Source of the DNA: Prosapia bicincta
Lineage: Eukaryota > Arthropoda > Insecta > Hemiptera > Cercopidae
Assembly: GCA_036971475.1 (NCBI GenBank)
Contig: JBAIZL010000376.1
Location: forward strand, 8,526,501 to 8,590,500
Direction: 5' to 3'
DNA length: 64,000 nucleotides
Under the pieces are notes generated by a model, which ran no database searches, was not told the origin of the DNA, and was given only the letters and a program-made list of their open reading frames with translations. A program made the position numbers and the translations under genes. Of the stretch, positions 12,691 through 25,824 are shown piece by piece (positions within the stretch are counted from its first letter, which is position 1; each line of letters opens with the position of its first letter).

Positions 12691-13985
12691 CAGTCACAAT
12701 AACCAGGTATCGGCAAATAATTGCATTAGGAGAAATGTTCAACACAAAATATGAGAAATTAGAACATTCTAAATAGAAATCATAACAATTATATAGAGCA
12801 GCATGTAACTGAATGTAAACATTAAGCATAATGAAGAACATTACCTCCAAGCGGTTATTTTGAATATATTCGAAACATTAACAATTAACTCAATTAATTG
12901 GTAAACAATTGAATTATATGGACATGGACATTCGAGACTGGTCTATAAAAGGTTTCGGAAGATATTCAAAATAGAGACCTTTGAAAAATACAACTACAAT
13001 ATAAATTGGCAAGCGTAGTTAATTGCAAAAGATATGCTTTCAGAGAGGGTTTGTATGACACTATTTGAACCGCTCAGCGATAACGAGTCGAGGTAATTAG
13101 GCCTAATGCTTAGCTCTAAATACGGCATCATTGATTTGAACATATTAAAACCTAGACCTTTTTCTAAATATCCGGCCCGGAGGACTAAACAAATTTACTT
13201 ATTCCAGCACATTGTACCAAAATCGGTAACTGAATGTATGATTTTAATTAGAGTTTCAGAGGACCATTGAAATAAATACTAAATTTCTTGTAATGGTAAA
13301 AGCACAAATGTTTCTTATACATTTAAAATTTACAATAAATGATGAACATAAACGTGCACAATGTACCTGCACATACTTTAACCATGAAACCAAACCTCCT
13401 AATTATTGTGGTCTTCTAGAGGGAAGAAAAAGAGTTTTAGTGCACCCAGTCGCGCACTAAACATACATAACTAAAATGACAAAGTTCCATAAAATTTAAA
13501 ATAGTCACTGTTACAAGCTAATAAACTCTTCCCCACAAAACGGAAAAGAAACGAAAGAAAACTGGGTCATGCCGAACGTAGCGTGACAGCATGAGACCAA
13601 GACTGAATCTAACTTAGAACTAACGAAAAAATAAATCTACTATACGGCGAGCGTAACGGGAGTAAATGCGTCTAAGAACGAGACTGACTTAGAAATCACG
13701 AAACAACGTCACCGCATGAGCGTAACGGGAGAGATGTCCTTGATCGTCGTCTTGAGTAGAACTGACTTGTCAAACCTGTACAGGGCAAAGATCTGCTGAT
13801 AAAAGTAGTAACCCTCTCTGAGAACCTACATTAATTTGTACCATTAATTTACCAGAAAAGTACGTAATAGAATGAGTTCAAACTATAGATGAATATAACA
13901 ACAGGAATGTATTTTACCAGACCAGTAGTTTTTACATCGACCGCACTCTGTCCCTCTAGTCCAAGCAATTTGGAACGGAGCCTTA
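12691..13985. other. No gene; includes a CpG-rich degenerate repeat at about 13,540-13,790
   Basis: Mostly AT-rich. Between about 13,560 and 13,760 a short motif (GAGCGTAACGGGAG) occurs twice, with GAGACCAAGACTGA and GAACGAGACTGACTTAGAA as a second degenerate pair. This suggests an old tandem duplication of about 65-70 bp. Possibly non-coding DNA of the adjacent BEL/Pao element, but I cannot show this. Confidence 0.45.
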
Positions 13986-13989
13986 ACTA

Positions 13990-14365
13990 CACCTAAAATC
14001 TTAGCAAGACATTGTATATCCCGACCTGGGAAGGCGCTGGTCCTGTATAAGTTCAGGTTCGAATGTCAAGTAATAAGCCCCAGCCTAGCTACAAAACTAA
14101 AACGTGCACTGCGGCGACCATTGACCAAGCAAGGCTAGTCTGACCGATATCTAAGTCTACAAGTCTCGTACAAACGAGGGAAAGTCCTTAGTTAGGCTGA
14201 TTAAAGCAATACTTTATAACTTCTTATACTTTATTAGTTAGATAAATACGTACCATTTTGAGAAGCATCCTTGAATGAATTCAGAGCCACAATGTTTCAA
14301 TATAAATTTATCATTTACTTAGCAACATTTTAACAATTGGTTGGGTATTGTTGCATAAAATTTAT
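13990..14365 (-). repeat. Dispersed repeat family A, minus copy
   Basis: The reverse complement carries the family-A core in order: ATATTGAAACATTGTGGC, then GATATCGGTCAGACTAGCC, TGGTCAATGGTCGCCGC, and a CTTATACAGGACCAGCGCC block. Its plus strand contains AGGTTCGAATG, which resembles a pol III B box, but no matching A box at tRNA spacing was found. Confidence 0.8.
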
Positions 14366-14539
14366 TTTAAGAAATAAAATATTAAATAGTATCGCAAATA
14401 TAAATTGTTTATAATTGACAGTATGGCCAATAATTATAATAATAATCCCCCCAATTCATATTTTATATTTTTGCGACCTCACAATATGAGTGTATTTAAT
14501 ATATAATGAGTTTTAAACTATACGATATATTTTATGTAA

Positions 14540-15500
14540 TTTTAAAATAAATAATTTATGTTACTTATGTTCGGTAATGCAATTATTTTATACCTACAGT
14601 TCGTATTAAAACTATAGGTAGAGTTGTACGACAAAAACAAATACAAAATTTAGTAGTAAATAAATATAAAGCACAATTTTAAAAAAAAGGAACTTTTTGT
14701 TCTATAAATCCTTAGATTCTGTAATTACCTGTTGTTACTAGCTTCACATTTGTACCAAATTTGCTAGCTGGCCAAAAATCTTCTTATAAACAGAAATATG
14801 TGTAAGCTATAAAAAACAATAAAAACTGTTCTCGATTTTAAATAAATTTGATCAATTTTATCTCATGACCACATTTCTAGCCAATCAGTCGAAACATCAT
14901 ATTAGTGACTACTATTTGCTTCCCTTGCCTACAGTTAGATATATTTAGGAAAAATTACTTGTTTTGAATTTTTATCAATGAGTGGCATGTTGTCGTTTCA
15001 CATGTTTGCTATGCTATTATTTATACCGGAAATAAATTATATTTATATAAGGCTTCAGTGCTTAGTAACTATCTATTCCTTGTAAATATTTCATACTTCA
15101 ACACATGCGTCAAAAGTGTTACATAATTTGTAAACATTGTTAACTTTCTATTTTAGTTATACGTAAATAAATATTGAGATAATATAAAATGAATGATTGT
15201 ATTGCTTGGAGCATAAAAATAATACAACTCGTATTGTTGAGAAACTTGGTAACTTTCAAAGCTTCAAGTCTGAAATATTAACTACAGTATAAGAACGTCA
15301 TTCTAATAAATGTTTTCTGGAAATATAAAATATAAAATCTTGTACTTTTGAATGACACACCGTACGAGACGTGTACGCTCCAGGAGGAATAGACGGCTAG
15401 TGTCAGGTCGAATATAGGACTTCATTGGCTTCTTCTTTACACGTTCCGATCTAGGTAAAGTTTTGTGGGTATATGATCTAGCCGCCTTAACAATTAAAAG
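14540..15500 (+). repeat. Long dispersed repeat family E, copy 1
   Basis: Collinear with 29,890-30,800 in the same orientation. Shared landmarks are GTTCGGTAATGCAA versus GTTCAGCAATACAA, GTACGACAAAAAC, GCCAATCAGTC/GGCAATCAGTC, AAAAATTACTTGTTTT and ACCGGAAATAAATTATATTT/ACCAGGAATAAATTATATTT. About 0.9 kb, strongly diverged. No protein frame is conserved between copies. Family unknown. Confidence 0.65.
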
Positions 15501-16290
15501 GTCAATTCTTCTTGGTTTCAAAAAAAAATAATTTCTTACAAGTCACTTTATTTACATTGTACATGACTTTTTATTTAAAAGTTACACGTGAAGCCATATA
15601 GTTTTTACTAAATAATCTTCTTAACCTCAATAGACTTAAAGTTTTCAACTGTTAAAACCTCAATGTTTCTCCTTCACGTGATTTTGCAAAAGGTAAATAA
15701 TTTTGTTACGTAATTTGTGTTGTGTTTCTAATTTCCACATTTTATAAATCTTATCAGATTTAAAAAAAATTAAAACCAATAGCTGTAATGGTTCCATTTT
15801 AAAATAATTTGCATATATACTAGCTATACCTCTGTATGCTGTGTATAAATAGTGTACCTTATCGCTTCAAGGATGAGAAATAACAAACTAAACAAAACAT
15901 ATTTTTCATGGGAGTCTAATTTTGAAATACTTCGTAGGCGAAAGTAATGGAAATCTGAGGTTATTTCTTTTTTGATCGAATTGTTGGCAGAGTCAATCTC
16001 CTAAGAAATGTTTCCAAAGGTAGTCCTGACGTATAGACAAATCGGTCCCCCAGCTCCGTCATTTATCAATTACACAATGCGATCATTAATGCTCACGTAT
16101 TAATTTGTAAATGCTTTATTGGAAATAAGACTGGACATCACTGGGGTTGAAACTCTTTTCAAGCAGCAAATCCTCATAATTCACACTTTGATTAAGTGCT
16201 AGTATTTTCCAAATTACATTTACTTACGAATTGGCGTACGGGTCAGCTTAATCACGATTTGATAAAACAAAACGTACCTCGATTATAATG
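15501..16290. other. AT-rich stretch without recognisable gene
   Basis: Nothing recognised on either strand. Confidence 0.55.
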
Positions 16291-16292
16291 AG

Positions 16293-16488
<196 letters not shown>

Positions 16489-16513
16489 TAATACACAAGA
16501 AAACATATTGCGA

Positions 16514-16518
<5 letters not shown>

Positions 16519-16557
<39 letters not shown>
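16519..16557. repeat. (TA)n microsatellite
   Basis: TA repeat on the right side of the palindrome, mirroring the TA run on its left. Confidence 0.95.
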
Positions 16558-16564
<7 letters not shown>

Positions 16565-16793
16565 AGTGTTGTGTACGTTATACAACCAGGCATATTGTGA
16601 CCAGGTATACCTTATCTTATGTTAGATGTCTCCACGGCTTTTTCTGTTATCTGCCCCTAAAATAAAAAATGTTTTAAATCTATTTTTATTGCACACCTAC
16701 GTAGTATAACGAAGGTTCATCTAAACAATAAGCCTGTTTCATTACTTGTTTCGGCTCTACGTTGATTAGTCAAGTTAGGATATCAATAAGTAA

Positions 16794-16794
<1 letters not shown>

Positions 16795-16838
<44 letters not shown>

Positions 16839-16851
16839 GATATATATATAT
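16795..16851. repeat. (CA)n-(TA)n compound microsatellite
   Basis: Same CA-then-TA order as at 16,293. Confidence 0.95.
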
Positions 16852-17399
16852 AGCTTTGCAACACTGTTTTCTTGTATTCATTTATCACTTACACTTTAAT
16901 GTACTTTATATAGAATCTTACTTGGTGTGTATCAGAGTCGACTCTCAAAAACTATTAATTACGTGTTCTCATTTTTGAGCTTATTCTGATAAGAAAACCA
17001 AGTTTTGAAATTAAATTTTTATTAAAATCTTCCCATTTAGTTATACTCTATAATAATGGTAAACCTATGTCTATTACTTTATCATTACAAGGCCACCGAA
17101 AGAAATATTTTCCGACTAAATGCTAAAGCCTAAGCCCGGCGCTGACTGGATATCACAACTGGAGAAGTCATGTGCATACAGCATTTCTAAAATAAGCTAC
17201 AAAAATGAGATTCACTTGGCAAGGGATGTCAATCATGAATATTAACAAGCATATATATTAATGTAATAATGTTGAAATTTTAAAAAAAACTGAAAAGTTC
17301 TTTTATTATTTATGTATGCAAGTATTGTTTTATGTTTTTAAACATTATAATACTGAATAAATATATATTGATTTCAATATGAAATGATCTTTCCGCTAA

Positions 17400-18200
17400 A
17401 AGAGACATCCTAATTATTAGGATCCTAAGTATTCCAGAAGTTTCTTTCTCCACCATTTATCCATATCATGAATCCTCTGATCACATGATATTTTCCAAGA
17501 TTGTAAACCCTTGAAGAACTTCGGAAATCCCAAGCAAAGACGGCGAGCATATTCAAACCCAAATAATGATAACCCGACCTTAAAAACTGTAGATTAACTA
17601 TAGCGACCAATAAATCATTGTAGCAGATATAAAAAGCTTTCCTACTATAAAATATCAGCGGTGATTCCATGTATCTCCTATAGTTTTCCCATTATTTCCT
17701 TTATCCGTAGTCCGTCCTAAGACGATTTTACCGATATTTTTATTTCCTAAAGTTTGTTTATAGCCGGCTGCAAATGTTCACTTGCGAAATCATCCGTACA
17801 ACGTATTTCTAAGACGAGCGTCACAAATTTTTATTTTGATAGATATGACAGTAATAAACAATAAAATTAATGATCAAAATTTACAAAATAGCTCTGTAAA
17901 TCAGGAATCCTAAAATGAATTCACCCAAAATACTATCACTTGATTATCCAAGCTTACAACCTTTACTTAAAGGGTGACGAAACGACTAATGCATGATACT
18001 TGTAAGGCCAGAGAAGAGGAGGTTGTCACAATACCCGATGGGTCAAGCCACACATGAGGTATTGGTCGTTACTGCTAGTTACAGCTAAGCGTCACAGAGC
18101 GAGGGTAAAATAGAGACGGAGGGTTGAAATAGTGTCCGATGGGCAAACTTTCATCTTTCCCATCTTGAGAATCATAAGGAGTAGTAATTATTGTCCTAAA
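17400..18200 (+). repeat. Composite repeat families C and B, copy
   Basis: Family C blocks (CAAGCAAAGACGGCGAGCAT, CAAACCCAAATAATGATA, GAAATCATCCGTACAACGTA) align with 23,990-24,300 and 48,960-49,330. They are followed by a family B block (TACTGCTAGTTACAGCTAAG, near 18,070). The C-then-B order is the same at 23.9-24.7 kb. No coding frame. Confidence 0.6.
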
Positions 18201-18779
18201 TAGCCTGTAAATTAGAATTATCTGCAATTGATTTCATCCATTATTCTGTCACTTGAAGATAGAGGTTGGAAAGGGGAGTCAAGAATAGCCAAAGCAGCTA
18301 ATTTCGGTATAGCCTAAACAAATGTATGAGAGATGAAAATTATTAGTTTAGTTGCGACATAACCTAAGGTGTAACTAAAACAGATTCTATGACTACTTCC
18401 CCTCGTTAAATAAGAAATTGCATAACTTGCAATTAAGGAGTAGAGACAAGGTGTACTATAGACAAAAAGAGAGAATCAATTAAAACTTTACAATTATAGA
18501 CTATTTTGAAATGTTTTGTTCAAAGTTTTTGTTATACAACTTTTACTTCACTGAAAATAAATTGTTAAACAGTATAATATTGTTGAATGCATTGAGGAGA
18601 AAATAAAGTTTTAGGACAGATAATAAAGAGTTGATAAAACGTAAAAAATAATTGATATAAATTAAAAGGGATAGTTAAATCACAACGCCTGAGAATAGAA
18701 ATTTTAAACACATTACACAACCACATTAGAATGACTTCAAAGATATAGATGAAATTACGACAATATAAGTTATCAAGCT

Positions 18780-19035
18780 AGTAGAATATTCCAGTAAATG
18801 CTTTGGTGCTCCCCAAATGGTTCCAGCAGTTTAAACCAGAAACTTAAGCAGACTTAAAACCATAGCTAGACCTTGTATATCTCGGCCTCAAAAGCCAATG
18901 ACCCGGAATACAAGTTCAAGCCACGCCTCCAAGCCAAAGTAATAAGCCCCAGCCTAGCTACAGAACTAAATCGTGCACTGCGGCCACCATTGACCAAGCA
19001 GGACTAGTCTGACCTTTATCTTGGTCTACAAATCT
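18780..19035 (-). repeat. Dispersed repeat family A, minus copy
   Basis: The reverse complement contains GATATACAAGGTCTAGCTAT, TTTTAAGTCTGCTTAAGTTT and TTGGTCAATGGTGGCC, ending near a block equivalent to CTTGTAGACTTAGATATC. It is truncated at its 5' side relative to the 60.8 kb copy. Confidence 0.75.
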
Positions 19036-19271
19036 CATAACATGAAAATTTTTAATACATGTTATACAAATTGCGATACACTTTTTATAAGTTACTCTCA
19101 CGTATAATAATAATTCAATTTAAAAGTCACTTTTTTTCAGTGCTATATTTCCCTCTTAAAAACCTTTTTGGAAAAATAAAATTTGTTACAACTCTACTGT
19201 TATTAAATCTGGAATTTGCTTGAAAACGCTATCAAATTTGTAGGACCCATCCTTCTAACACTCTTCTTTTG

Positions 19272-19315
19272 TCTCTCTCTCTCTCTCTCTTTCTCTCACT
19301 TTTATAACAAGTATG

Positions 19316-19362
<47 letters not shown>
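19272..19362. repeat. (CT)n and (TA)n microsatellites
   Basis: CT repeat at about 19,272-19,297 and TA repeat at about 19,318-19,362, separated by about 20 bp. Frames running through this are compositional. Confidence 0.93.
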
Positions 19363-19367
<5 letters not shown>

Positions 19368-19732
19368 GTATGTCTTTTTGAGGTACTTCACATTTTAAAG
19401 GTATACCGGAGTGATCTGAACTATGTAAGGAACAAAGGTCGACCAATTAGTGTAGCTACCCTCTATGAATCATTACCATTCAATTTAACAATAATTTTAC
19501 TATGGAAGTACGAATTATACAGGGGGCCTTAAATTCTTCTAGAATTCAAAGAAGAATGTCGGTAGTTATGAGCATTGTAAGTGACTCCGGTATGTGAGAA
19601 GCACTACAAATAGTAGCAAACTAAATGGTAGTTTTAACAAAACAAAATATACACTTGCAAAAGAAAATTAATACTCCTAAAAACATGAAACAGAAAAATG
19701 TTCATTCTGCGCTAAAAGACAGGGAGAAAACC

Positions 19733-20890
19733 TTATGAGAAGGTCGAGCTACCAATATTTTTTTGTCTTGAGCCTAACAACTCATACCATCCGTGCCAGG
19801 AAAAACTTGTGTCACTCTGGCCAATGGCAAAGACATAGGTGGAGTAGTTTGATGCGCAAGGACTAGGTCGCCCACGCACAAGTTGTCGTTTCAGTCCATT
19901 TGTTCCGCTGCTGTAAAGTGTAAAGATATTCCAGATTCCACCTTTTCTAAACGCTTTGATGAAAATCATTAACGTGATGACAATGCTTAAGGCGATTATT
20001 AGGCGGACTTCAGTCAGATTTCCATCAGGTAAGGCAACGAGTGGACAGTTGAAATAAAAATTCACAAATGAGATCTTGTCCTGAGGTCCTAAGTAGTCAT
20101 CGTAAACCGTTGTCAGCCCCTACAAAGTTTGTTCTGCAGTCGGAATAGGTGTATTGACAGAGACTTCGTCCACACACAAATCAAGCCATTGATGCATTGA
20201 ACGCGTCCGTCAAGAGATTTGTGACCTTCTCAATGTGAAAAGCCTTAGGGACTTGGCAAACAAAGACACAGATGTATGCCTTGATGGTTTGAATAGAACG
20301 TAGGCTATGTATCCTCAGAGTGTAATGACCACCATAATCAATGCCTGTGTTGAGAAATGGGCGAGTAGGGGTCAATCGAAGTTGACATCAGTATTCTATA
20401 AGAGGTTTTTTATTCGAGTTTTGACTTGAAATTAGCCATACATTTGAAGACTCTTGCACGTATTACATTCCGAGCACACAATATCTACACCGTTTGTGAG
20501 AGAAGTGATAAAATGAGTTCAGGTGATAGGGGTTGGTCCCACTTCAACACTTTTGTCACAAAGAAGCTGCATAAAACATTTTCCCCACTTGACAACAGGT
20601 GAAAGGGAACCACAAGGGCCTTAAATTTGAGCTAAACGCTATACGTGGAATATAGTTTTAGAGTTTCGAGGAAAATTCAAATTGTAGGTAAGAGCGTCCG
20701 AAGAGGATGACCAATGAAGCCAGAGATTATTGTAATGAGGTTGTGCGGTATCCTGAAAGAACCTAGGTGTCTCTAGGTGTTCGTCTGAAAGATCCTGTAA
20801 TAGTTGATAGTCAATTGGTAGTCAACTAAAAGCGTTGGTAGTCAATTTACCCAATTCCAAGCCGCCTCGATGTAAAAGAGAAATGAGCTG
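19733..20890 (-). pseudogene. BEL/Pao retrotransposon pol fragment 2 (RT connection, integrase, DUF5641-like tail)
   Basis: On the minus strand, from 20,890 down: post-catalytic RT text (LLQDLSDEHLETPRFFQD, LWLHWSSSSDALTYNL), then MFYAAS and a WDQPLSPEL block near 20,540. An abrupt jump follows to the integrase: TPTRPFLNTGIDYGGHYTLR (first catalytic Asp, about 20,335), AYICVFVCQVPKAFHIE, LLTDAF, then YSDCRTNFVGA. The C-terminal tail (VALPDGNLTEVRLNRL, EYLYTLQQRNKWT, TPPMSLPLARVTQVFPG) matches the DUF5641-type end of BEL/Pao pol. RNase H and the zinc-binding integrase start are lost between RT and integrase. Multiple frame changes make it inactive. Family A and B copies follow on its 3' side. 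Confidence 0.87.
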
Positions 20891-21630
20891 AATTTTCAAA
20901 TGAATCACTCCAATTGAATCCTCAACAATTGAATCACCACCATCACCTCCAAATCTAACTTTAAAAACCGGATTGGTTGGCGAACGTGCAATTTTAGCTC
21001 TAAAAATTATGATATAAACAAGCTAAATCAGCTAATTTAATTAAAATTACCCGGAGAGTAAAATAAATACAAATATATCGATACGGTAATGGATGAAGAG
21101 CAAGTAATCCTCTATCCAGTTGAATTCATAAACTCTACGTAACCACAAGGAATGCCGCCATACTTATTGACATTAAAAGTAGGTAATATTCTTGGAAAAT
21201 TATAATCCACCAAAGCTGTGCAACAGAACCAGACTGACAACAACAAACTGACACCCACTTGATCGAAACAGAAGTCAAGAAGACCCTTCAATGAAGAGAT
21301 GGTCTTACTTCCATGAACACCATTGAATTCATCCGACTTACCCTTCGATTTCAAACCGCTACAATTTCTTTTGCGATCTGCATTTGCAGTAACCACAAAC
21401 AAGCTACAAGGACTACGTTTTCGTGCTCACGTGTTGGAGACCTAACAATTCGTGTACCGTTGCAATAAATGAAATATAATTATTAGTAAGATGTTTTATT
21501 TGCTTTTTTTATTAAAACATTTATTATTAGTTTTCCACTTTCCATTATAAAATAATGATTTCGACCGAGAAAATTATGATTTATATTTTCAAGTTTGTAA
21601 AATTGTTTTATTTTCAAATTTAACGTACAC
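20891..21630. other. No clear gene; possible further BEL/Pao debris
   Basis: A 96-codon frame on the minus strand (21,112-21,402) contains a TALVDYNF-like stretch faintly reminiscent of the start of BEL/Pao protease, but this is too weak to call. Confidence 0.4.
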
Positions 21631-21639
21631 GTTAATTAC

Positions 21640-21745
21640 GTACCATTTTGTGAAGCATCTCGCAATGAACATAGTTTCACACGGTTTAAAATTACATTTG
21701 TGGTATTTGCTTAGCAACATTACAACAATTAGCTTGGTGTAGCGT
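21640..21745 (-). repeat. Family A, 5' fragment only
   Basis: The reverse complement reads TTGCTAAGCAAATACCACAA and GCGAGATGCTTCACAAAATG, aligning with the first part of family A (compare 14,260-14,345 and 60,810-60,915). The rest of the unit is absent. Confidence 0.6.
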
Positions 21746-21849
21746 AATAAAGGTATAAATGGCAAAAAATATTTATTTTTAAAGTCATTGACTTTCATAA
21801 CAATTTTAAACGATTTAATGAAATAATAGCATATATAAATCTGAACTAA

Positions 21850-21906
21850 CACACACACACAAACACACACACACACACACACACACAGATAGAAACATAC
21901 ACACAA

Positions 21907-21948
<42 letters not shown>
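21850..21948. repeat. (CA)n microsatellite
   Basis: About 100 bp of CA repeats with AAAC, ATAC and CAGATAGAAACA interruptions. Confidence 0.96.
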
Positions 21949-21951
<3 letters not shown>

Positions 21952-22514
21952 GCCAACCAACAACTACGTTATATATTATTGACTATTAAAAGGTTTTTAT
22001 AGCTTATATTTTTACATGATTGTGTACGGTACTTTTACATAACTGATTTAAATCTGAGCGTCCGGCTTCCGGCCTCCGTACCTCCATTGCTGAACATCAA
22101 TAGGCACAGCCTCCTGTTGGTGACATTTTACACATTTCAAACAACCCTTATTTAATTTTTAAGATAAAGATTTTAAATTAATTTTTCGTGATCTACTGCA
22201 ATATAATGGTACGTATTAGAGAAATTGAAATCTAACGTAGTTTTTCTCCATCTCGGCCATGGTTTTACATCACTAGCCACGCATGATGTACTTTTTACCA
22301 TTTCAACTTAAAGTATAATACCCGAATGCCCCTTATTCAACTTACCATTACGACTCTTCACGTTCGTCCTCAATATTACTTTTTTGTAATATTTTTTTAA
22401 ATTTTCCTTATTGAGAAAAATCAACCCGCATTGTTTTCCTTATTTTTGGGTTATGGGTAGGGCACTATTTATCTACAAAAATCTATACAGGACACCGTAG
22501 CATAATTATAATCC

Positions 22515-22605
22515 TGCATTAACCAACAATAACCCTTGCTACAAAAACTTATAAACGTTAATGTACATTTCGCTTACACAGTTTCCATCATCAGAAGATT
22601 ACAAG
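22515..22605 (-). other. Hammerhead-ribozyme-like motif 1
   Basis: On the minus strand: CTGATGA (22,588-22,594), an intervening segment, then GAAA (22,568-22,571), followed by ATGTACAT, which can pair on itself, then U. This matches the CUGANGA...GAAA...NUH layout of a hammerhead core, but helix II is weak. It shares GCGAAATGTACA-type text with the motif at 24.9 kb. Catalytic competence is not shown. Confidence 0.4.
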
Positions 22606-23899
22606 AATACTAAAAGAAACCAATTTATGAAAACTAGTATACAGAGTTATTGAAAAATAGGCTAAAAATTATTTTTAACTGAATTTAATTTTTAAAACAA
22701 CAACAACTAAATGTTTTGGATTAAAACCTTTTTTAAAAGACAAAACTTCTTGATTTTGTCATTTCACTTATTTCTCATTTTCTTACTATTTTAGGTGGTA
22801 AAAACTAACTTTTAGTGGTACCACAACAGGTTTTTCAATATAATCTGCAGAACAATTAGTAATGCAAGTGACGTTTAAATGATTTTTCCTTCCCAGACCA
22901 TAACGAAATATATTTTTCTCTTGCTTCAGTTACATTTAAGCAAAACTTGTAGAACAGCTGATTGCATACTGTTAAATACAATTATAATAGTATTAAGTTA
23001 CAAGTCCGGTAGTTGTTTTTCGGACTAGAAGTAGTCAATTCCGGAACTATGCGAGTACGGCAGACGTCTTGATGTACGAGATAACATAGGCCTTAGGTAG
23101 TTTTCATCATACTACTATAAATAAAAAACGAATAAAAAGTTACAAGACAGTATATTTTGCTTAAGGAAACAACAATCAAAATTTAAACATGCTGTTTGAA
23201 AAAAAACGTTTTATTGAAAGAAATAAGACAAAAAGAACTCCACAAAACAAAATATTTTATGTCGACGGGTATTTTATAAATCTACCATATGTTATAAAAC
23301 ATTGAAATATAGTTACAATGTATCTGATTGGAATGGACTCGGCTGATATTAAGAAGAAGTGTTTAATTAAATAAGACAGATGTTGACGCATTCTAGGCTA
23401 TTTCACTAAATGTTAAATCCAAAATATACTTTATGTAAGGAAACATAGATCGAAATTCAAGAAGAGTTTCTTAGTACAATAAACTGTGACGCCTTTCCGT
23501 TGTTTTTGTAACCTGGAACATGCAGTGTTCCCAATGACATATGTATTCTTTACTTTGAAGTGTTATTTGATTTCTAACTACATTGGGAGATTTAGAAAAT
23601 ACAGTTTCATTAAAGTTATCAGTTACTGTTTGGTTTGAAATCCCACTAATAGACTGTTACATACGCTATTTTAAGCCGATATGCATTATAATTTTTATCA
23701 TCAAGAACATAATTATAGTTTGTTATTTTGTTATAAGCGATGTCACTTATAATGCCTATAATTCATTAATAATCCATTACATTGCTAACATACATTCATT
23801 ACTGGAACGTTATTGTTATAGAAGTAGTATGGACAATCATATTAACCTATAATTAGTGAGTGTCACCTAATCTATACCACTAATATCCGTTTCAAAACA
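22606..23899. other. AT-rich stretch without recognisable gene
   Basis: An 89-codon frame (23,583-23,852, plus) is rich in Ile and Tyr with no motif and is probably chance. Confidence 0.5.
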
Positions 23900-24740
23900 A
23901 TCAAGTGTGTTAAATCTTCGGATATCCCTAAAAACCACTAAATCCACAAATATCTTAAAACTGTCACAGAACTCCGTGAAATGCAATTGCAGACGGCGAG
24001 GGTACTCGAGCCCAAATAATGACAGCTAGGCCCTAATAATGTTAGGCTATTTATTAACAGTCAGTGACCAAGCAAGGCTTTATAACCAACACATATGACC
24101 CTTATATTAGAAAAATTAGACAATGATTTTATGTCTTATCGATGGGTTTGCAATTAATTTCAGTTAGCTGTCGTTGAAATTTGGACGATTATACCAACAC
24201 TCAACTTCCTTAGAGTCTATTTATTACAGACTGTAAATGTGAACTCACGGAATCATGCGTAGAACTTATTTCAAATGAACTAGCGCCGCAAATGAAATTC
24301 ACTTCCAAAGAGATGATAATCCAAAAAAAATTAGTAAATATTAAAAATTCGTTCCTATAACAAATTCATTGACATTAATTTCGGAAAAAGACAACTGTAA
24401 TTTTAATTAAAATTTACAAACTTTAAAATAAATAAAACACAGGTGTTATCGTTATTCACCAGTGCGAAGCGTACCAGTAGCTTCGATTAGCGAAGCGTAC
24501 AACCGTTTCTTGAGAAGCGACTAAAGGACGAATTAACGATACTTAGTAAGAGCATATACAAGATGGCTTAGCTTGCCACAAACTCGATCGGTTAAGGTGC
24601 ACATTACACAAGCTACTGCTAGTTACAGCCAAGCGGCGTAGTAGGATGCTAGAGGCAGGGTGTAAAGTGGTGATAGTGCACATCGTTCAACTTTCGTGCT
24701 ACCTATCCAGTGAATCACAGCATGAACAAAAGAGTAATAA
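23900..24740 (+). repeat. Composite repeat families C and B, copy
   Basis: Family C landmarks (GCAGACGGCGAGGGTACTCG, CCCAAATAATGACAGC, CATGCGTAGAACTTATTTC), a GAAGCGTAC triplet-like patch near 24,475-24,505, then family B (CTACTGCTAGTTACAGCCAA). Order and orientation match 17.4-18.2 kb. Confidence 0.65.
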
Positions 24741-24786
24741 ATAAATTTGTTGAGTCCTTTGGGTGAACTTTTAACTGCCACATTAC

Positions 24787-24954
24787 AAAAATCTTTATTT
24801 TACTACAATTACTTTATTTAGATTCCGATTACATGGTTATCATCTTCGGAAGTACTGCGTTCGCAATGTCCCTAATACAAGAAAATGTACTTCTGAAGAT
24901 GATTACCATGTGATCGAAATGTACACATAGTAATTTTAGTAAAATAAAGATTTT
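24787..24954. mobile_element. Foldback element with hammerhead-like motif 2 in one arm
   Basis: Outer arms 24,787-24,813 (AAAAATCTTTATTTTACTAC...) and 24,929-24,954 are inverted copies. Inner arms 24,824-24,854 and 24,887-24,917 also pair. The right inner arm reads CTGAAGA (24,893-24,899), a six-pair hairpin GATTAC-CAT-GTGATC, then GAAA (24,916-24,919) and ATGT-AC-ACAT followed by A. That is a hammerhead-like core with one extra base before helix II. The left arm holds a degraded inverse copy. Could be a Penelope-type terminal structure or a MITE. Confidence 0.6.
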
Positions 24955-25824
24955 ATATATTTAGTTAAAAAAAAGAGTTATAATTATTGTCGTAAATACC
25001 TTTGTATATCAGATATCCTAGATTATATCCTCGTGGTTTCACCCAATATGCTGTCACTTAGATCTAGATATTCTATGAAAAGTCGCGCCTGGCCAAATTA
25101 GTGAATTTTAGTGTAGATTAATATAATAATGAGGACAGAATGTTAGTTTAGTTGCAAAAAGAGTGGAACTAGACCTTAGAATAGGAAGAGGCAGACACTT
25201 TTACAAGAATAGACTATTTTGACAAATGTTTGTTCTTAAATTCTTTGTATTTAAGTTTCTTTCCATTAAAAAATATTCAGTAGGAAAATTCTACAGAATG
25301 CTTTTTAGTAGAAAATAATGCTTAAAGGCAGAAAACTAACAGATCATGGAGTTTTTATAATATTTATTGTAACAAAGACAGAAAAAAATTCAGTGAAAAT
25401 TCAAATCGAAACGCCTGTGATTAGAAAATTCTAAACAGATTATGAAATAACATTAGGATTAATTCAATCTCACAGATAAATAACAACAACAGCATTGGAA
25501 CAATGAGTGTGAAAAGCCTCATCTCTAAAGCCTTAACACTTTGCGAGTAATTGACGAAGAGAACAAATTTGTTTAAAACATATCTAGAAAAAAGAAATAA
25601 AACAGAACTCTCTTTGAGTTCTATGAATGTGTTGTTCATTGATAGGCTTATAACTTTAACTTCTTTGAAAAAGGTTTCAAACGAAAAAAATTAATAACTT
25701 TTGCTTAAAGAGAAAATAAAACTTCAAAACAGAAACTAGAAGGTCTCACATATATTTTTATTGTGGATTATAATGGGAAAAGGCAAAAACTAGAAAACAA
25801 AATTATAATTGATAATTTTAACCT

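Noticed and set aside
13540..13790. CpG-island promoter
   Set aside because: The patch is a short degenerate duplication with no adjacent gene or initiator; probably old element DNA.
14040..14060. tRNA gene or tRNA-derived SINE promoter in family A (AGGTTCGAATG)
   Set aside because: Only a B-box-like string in one copy; other copies read AAGTTCAAGCC or worse, no A box at proper spacing and no cloverleaf.
21112..21402. BEL/Pao protease on the minus strand
   Set aside because: TALVDYNF is only faintly like the family and no catalytic D(S/T)G is visible.
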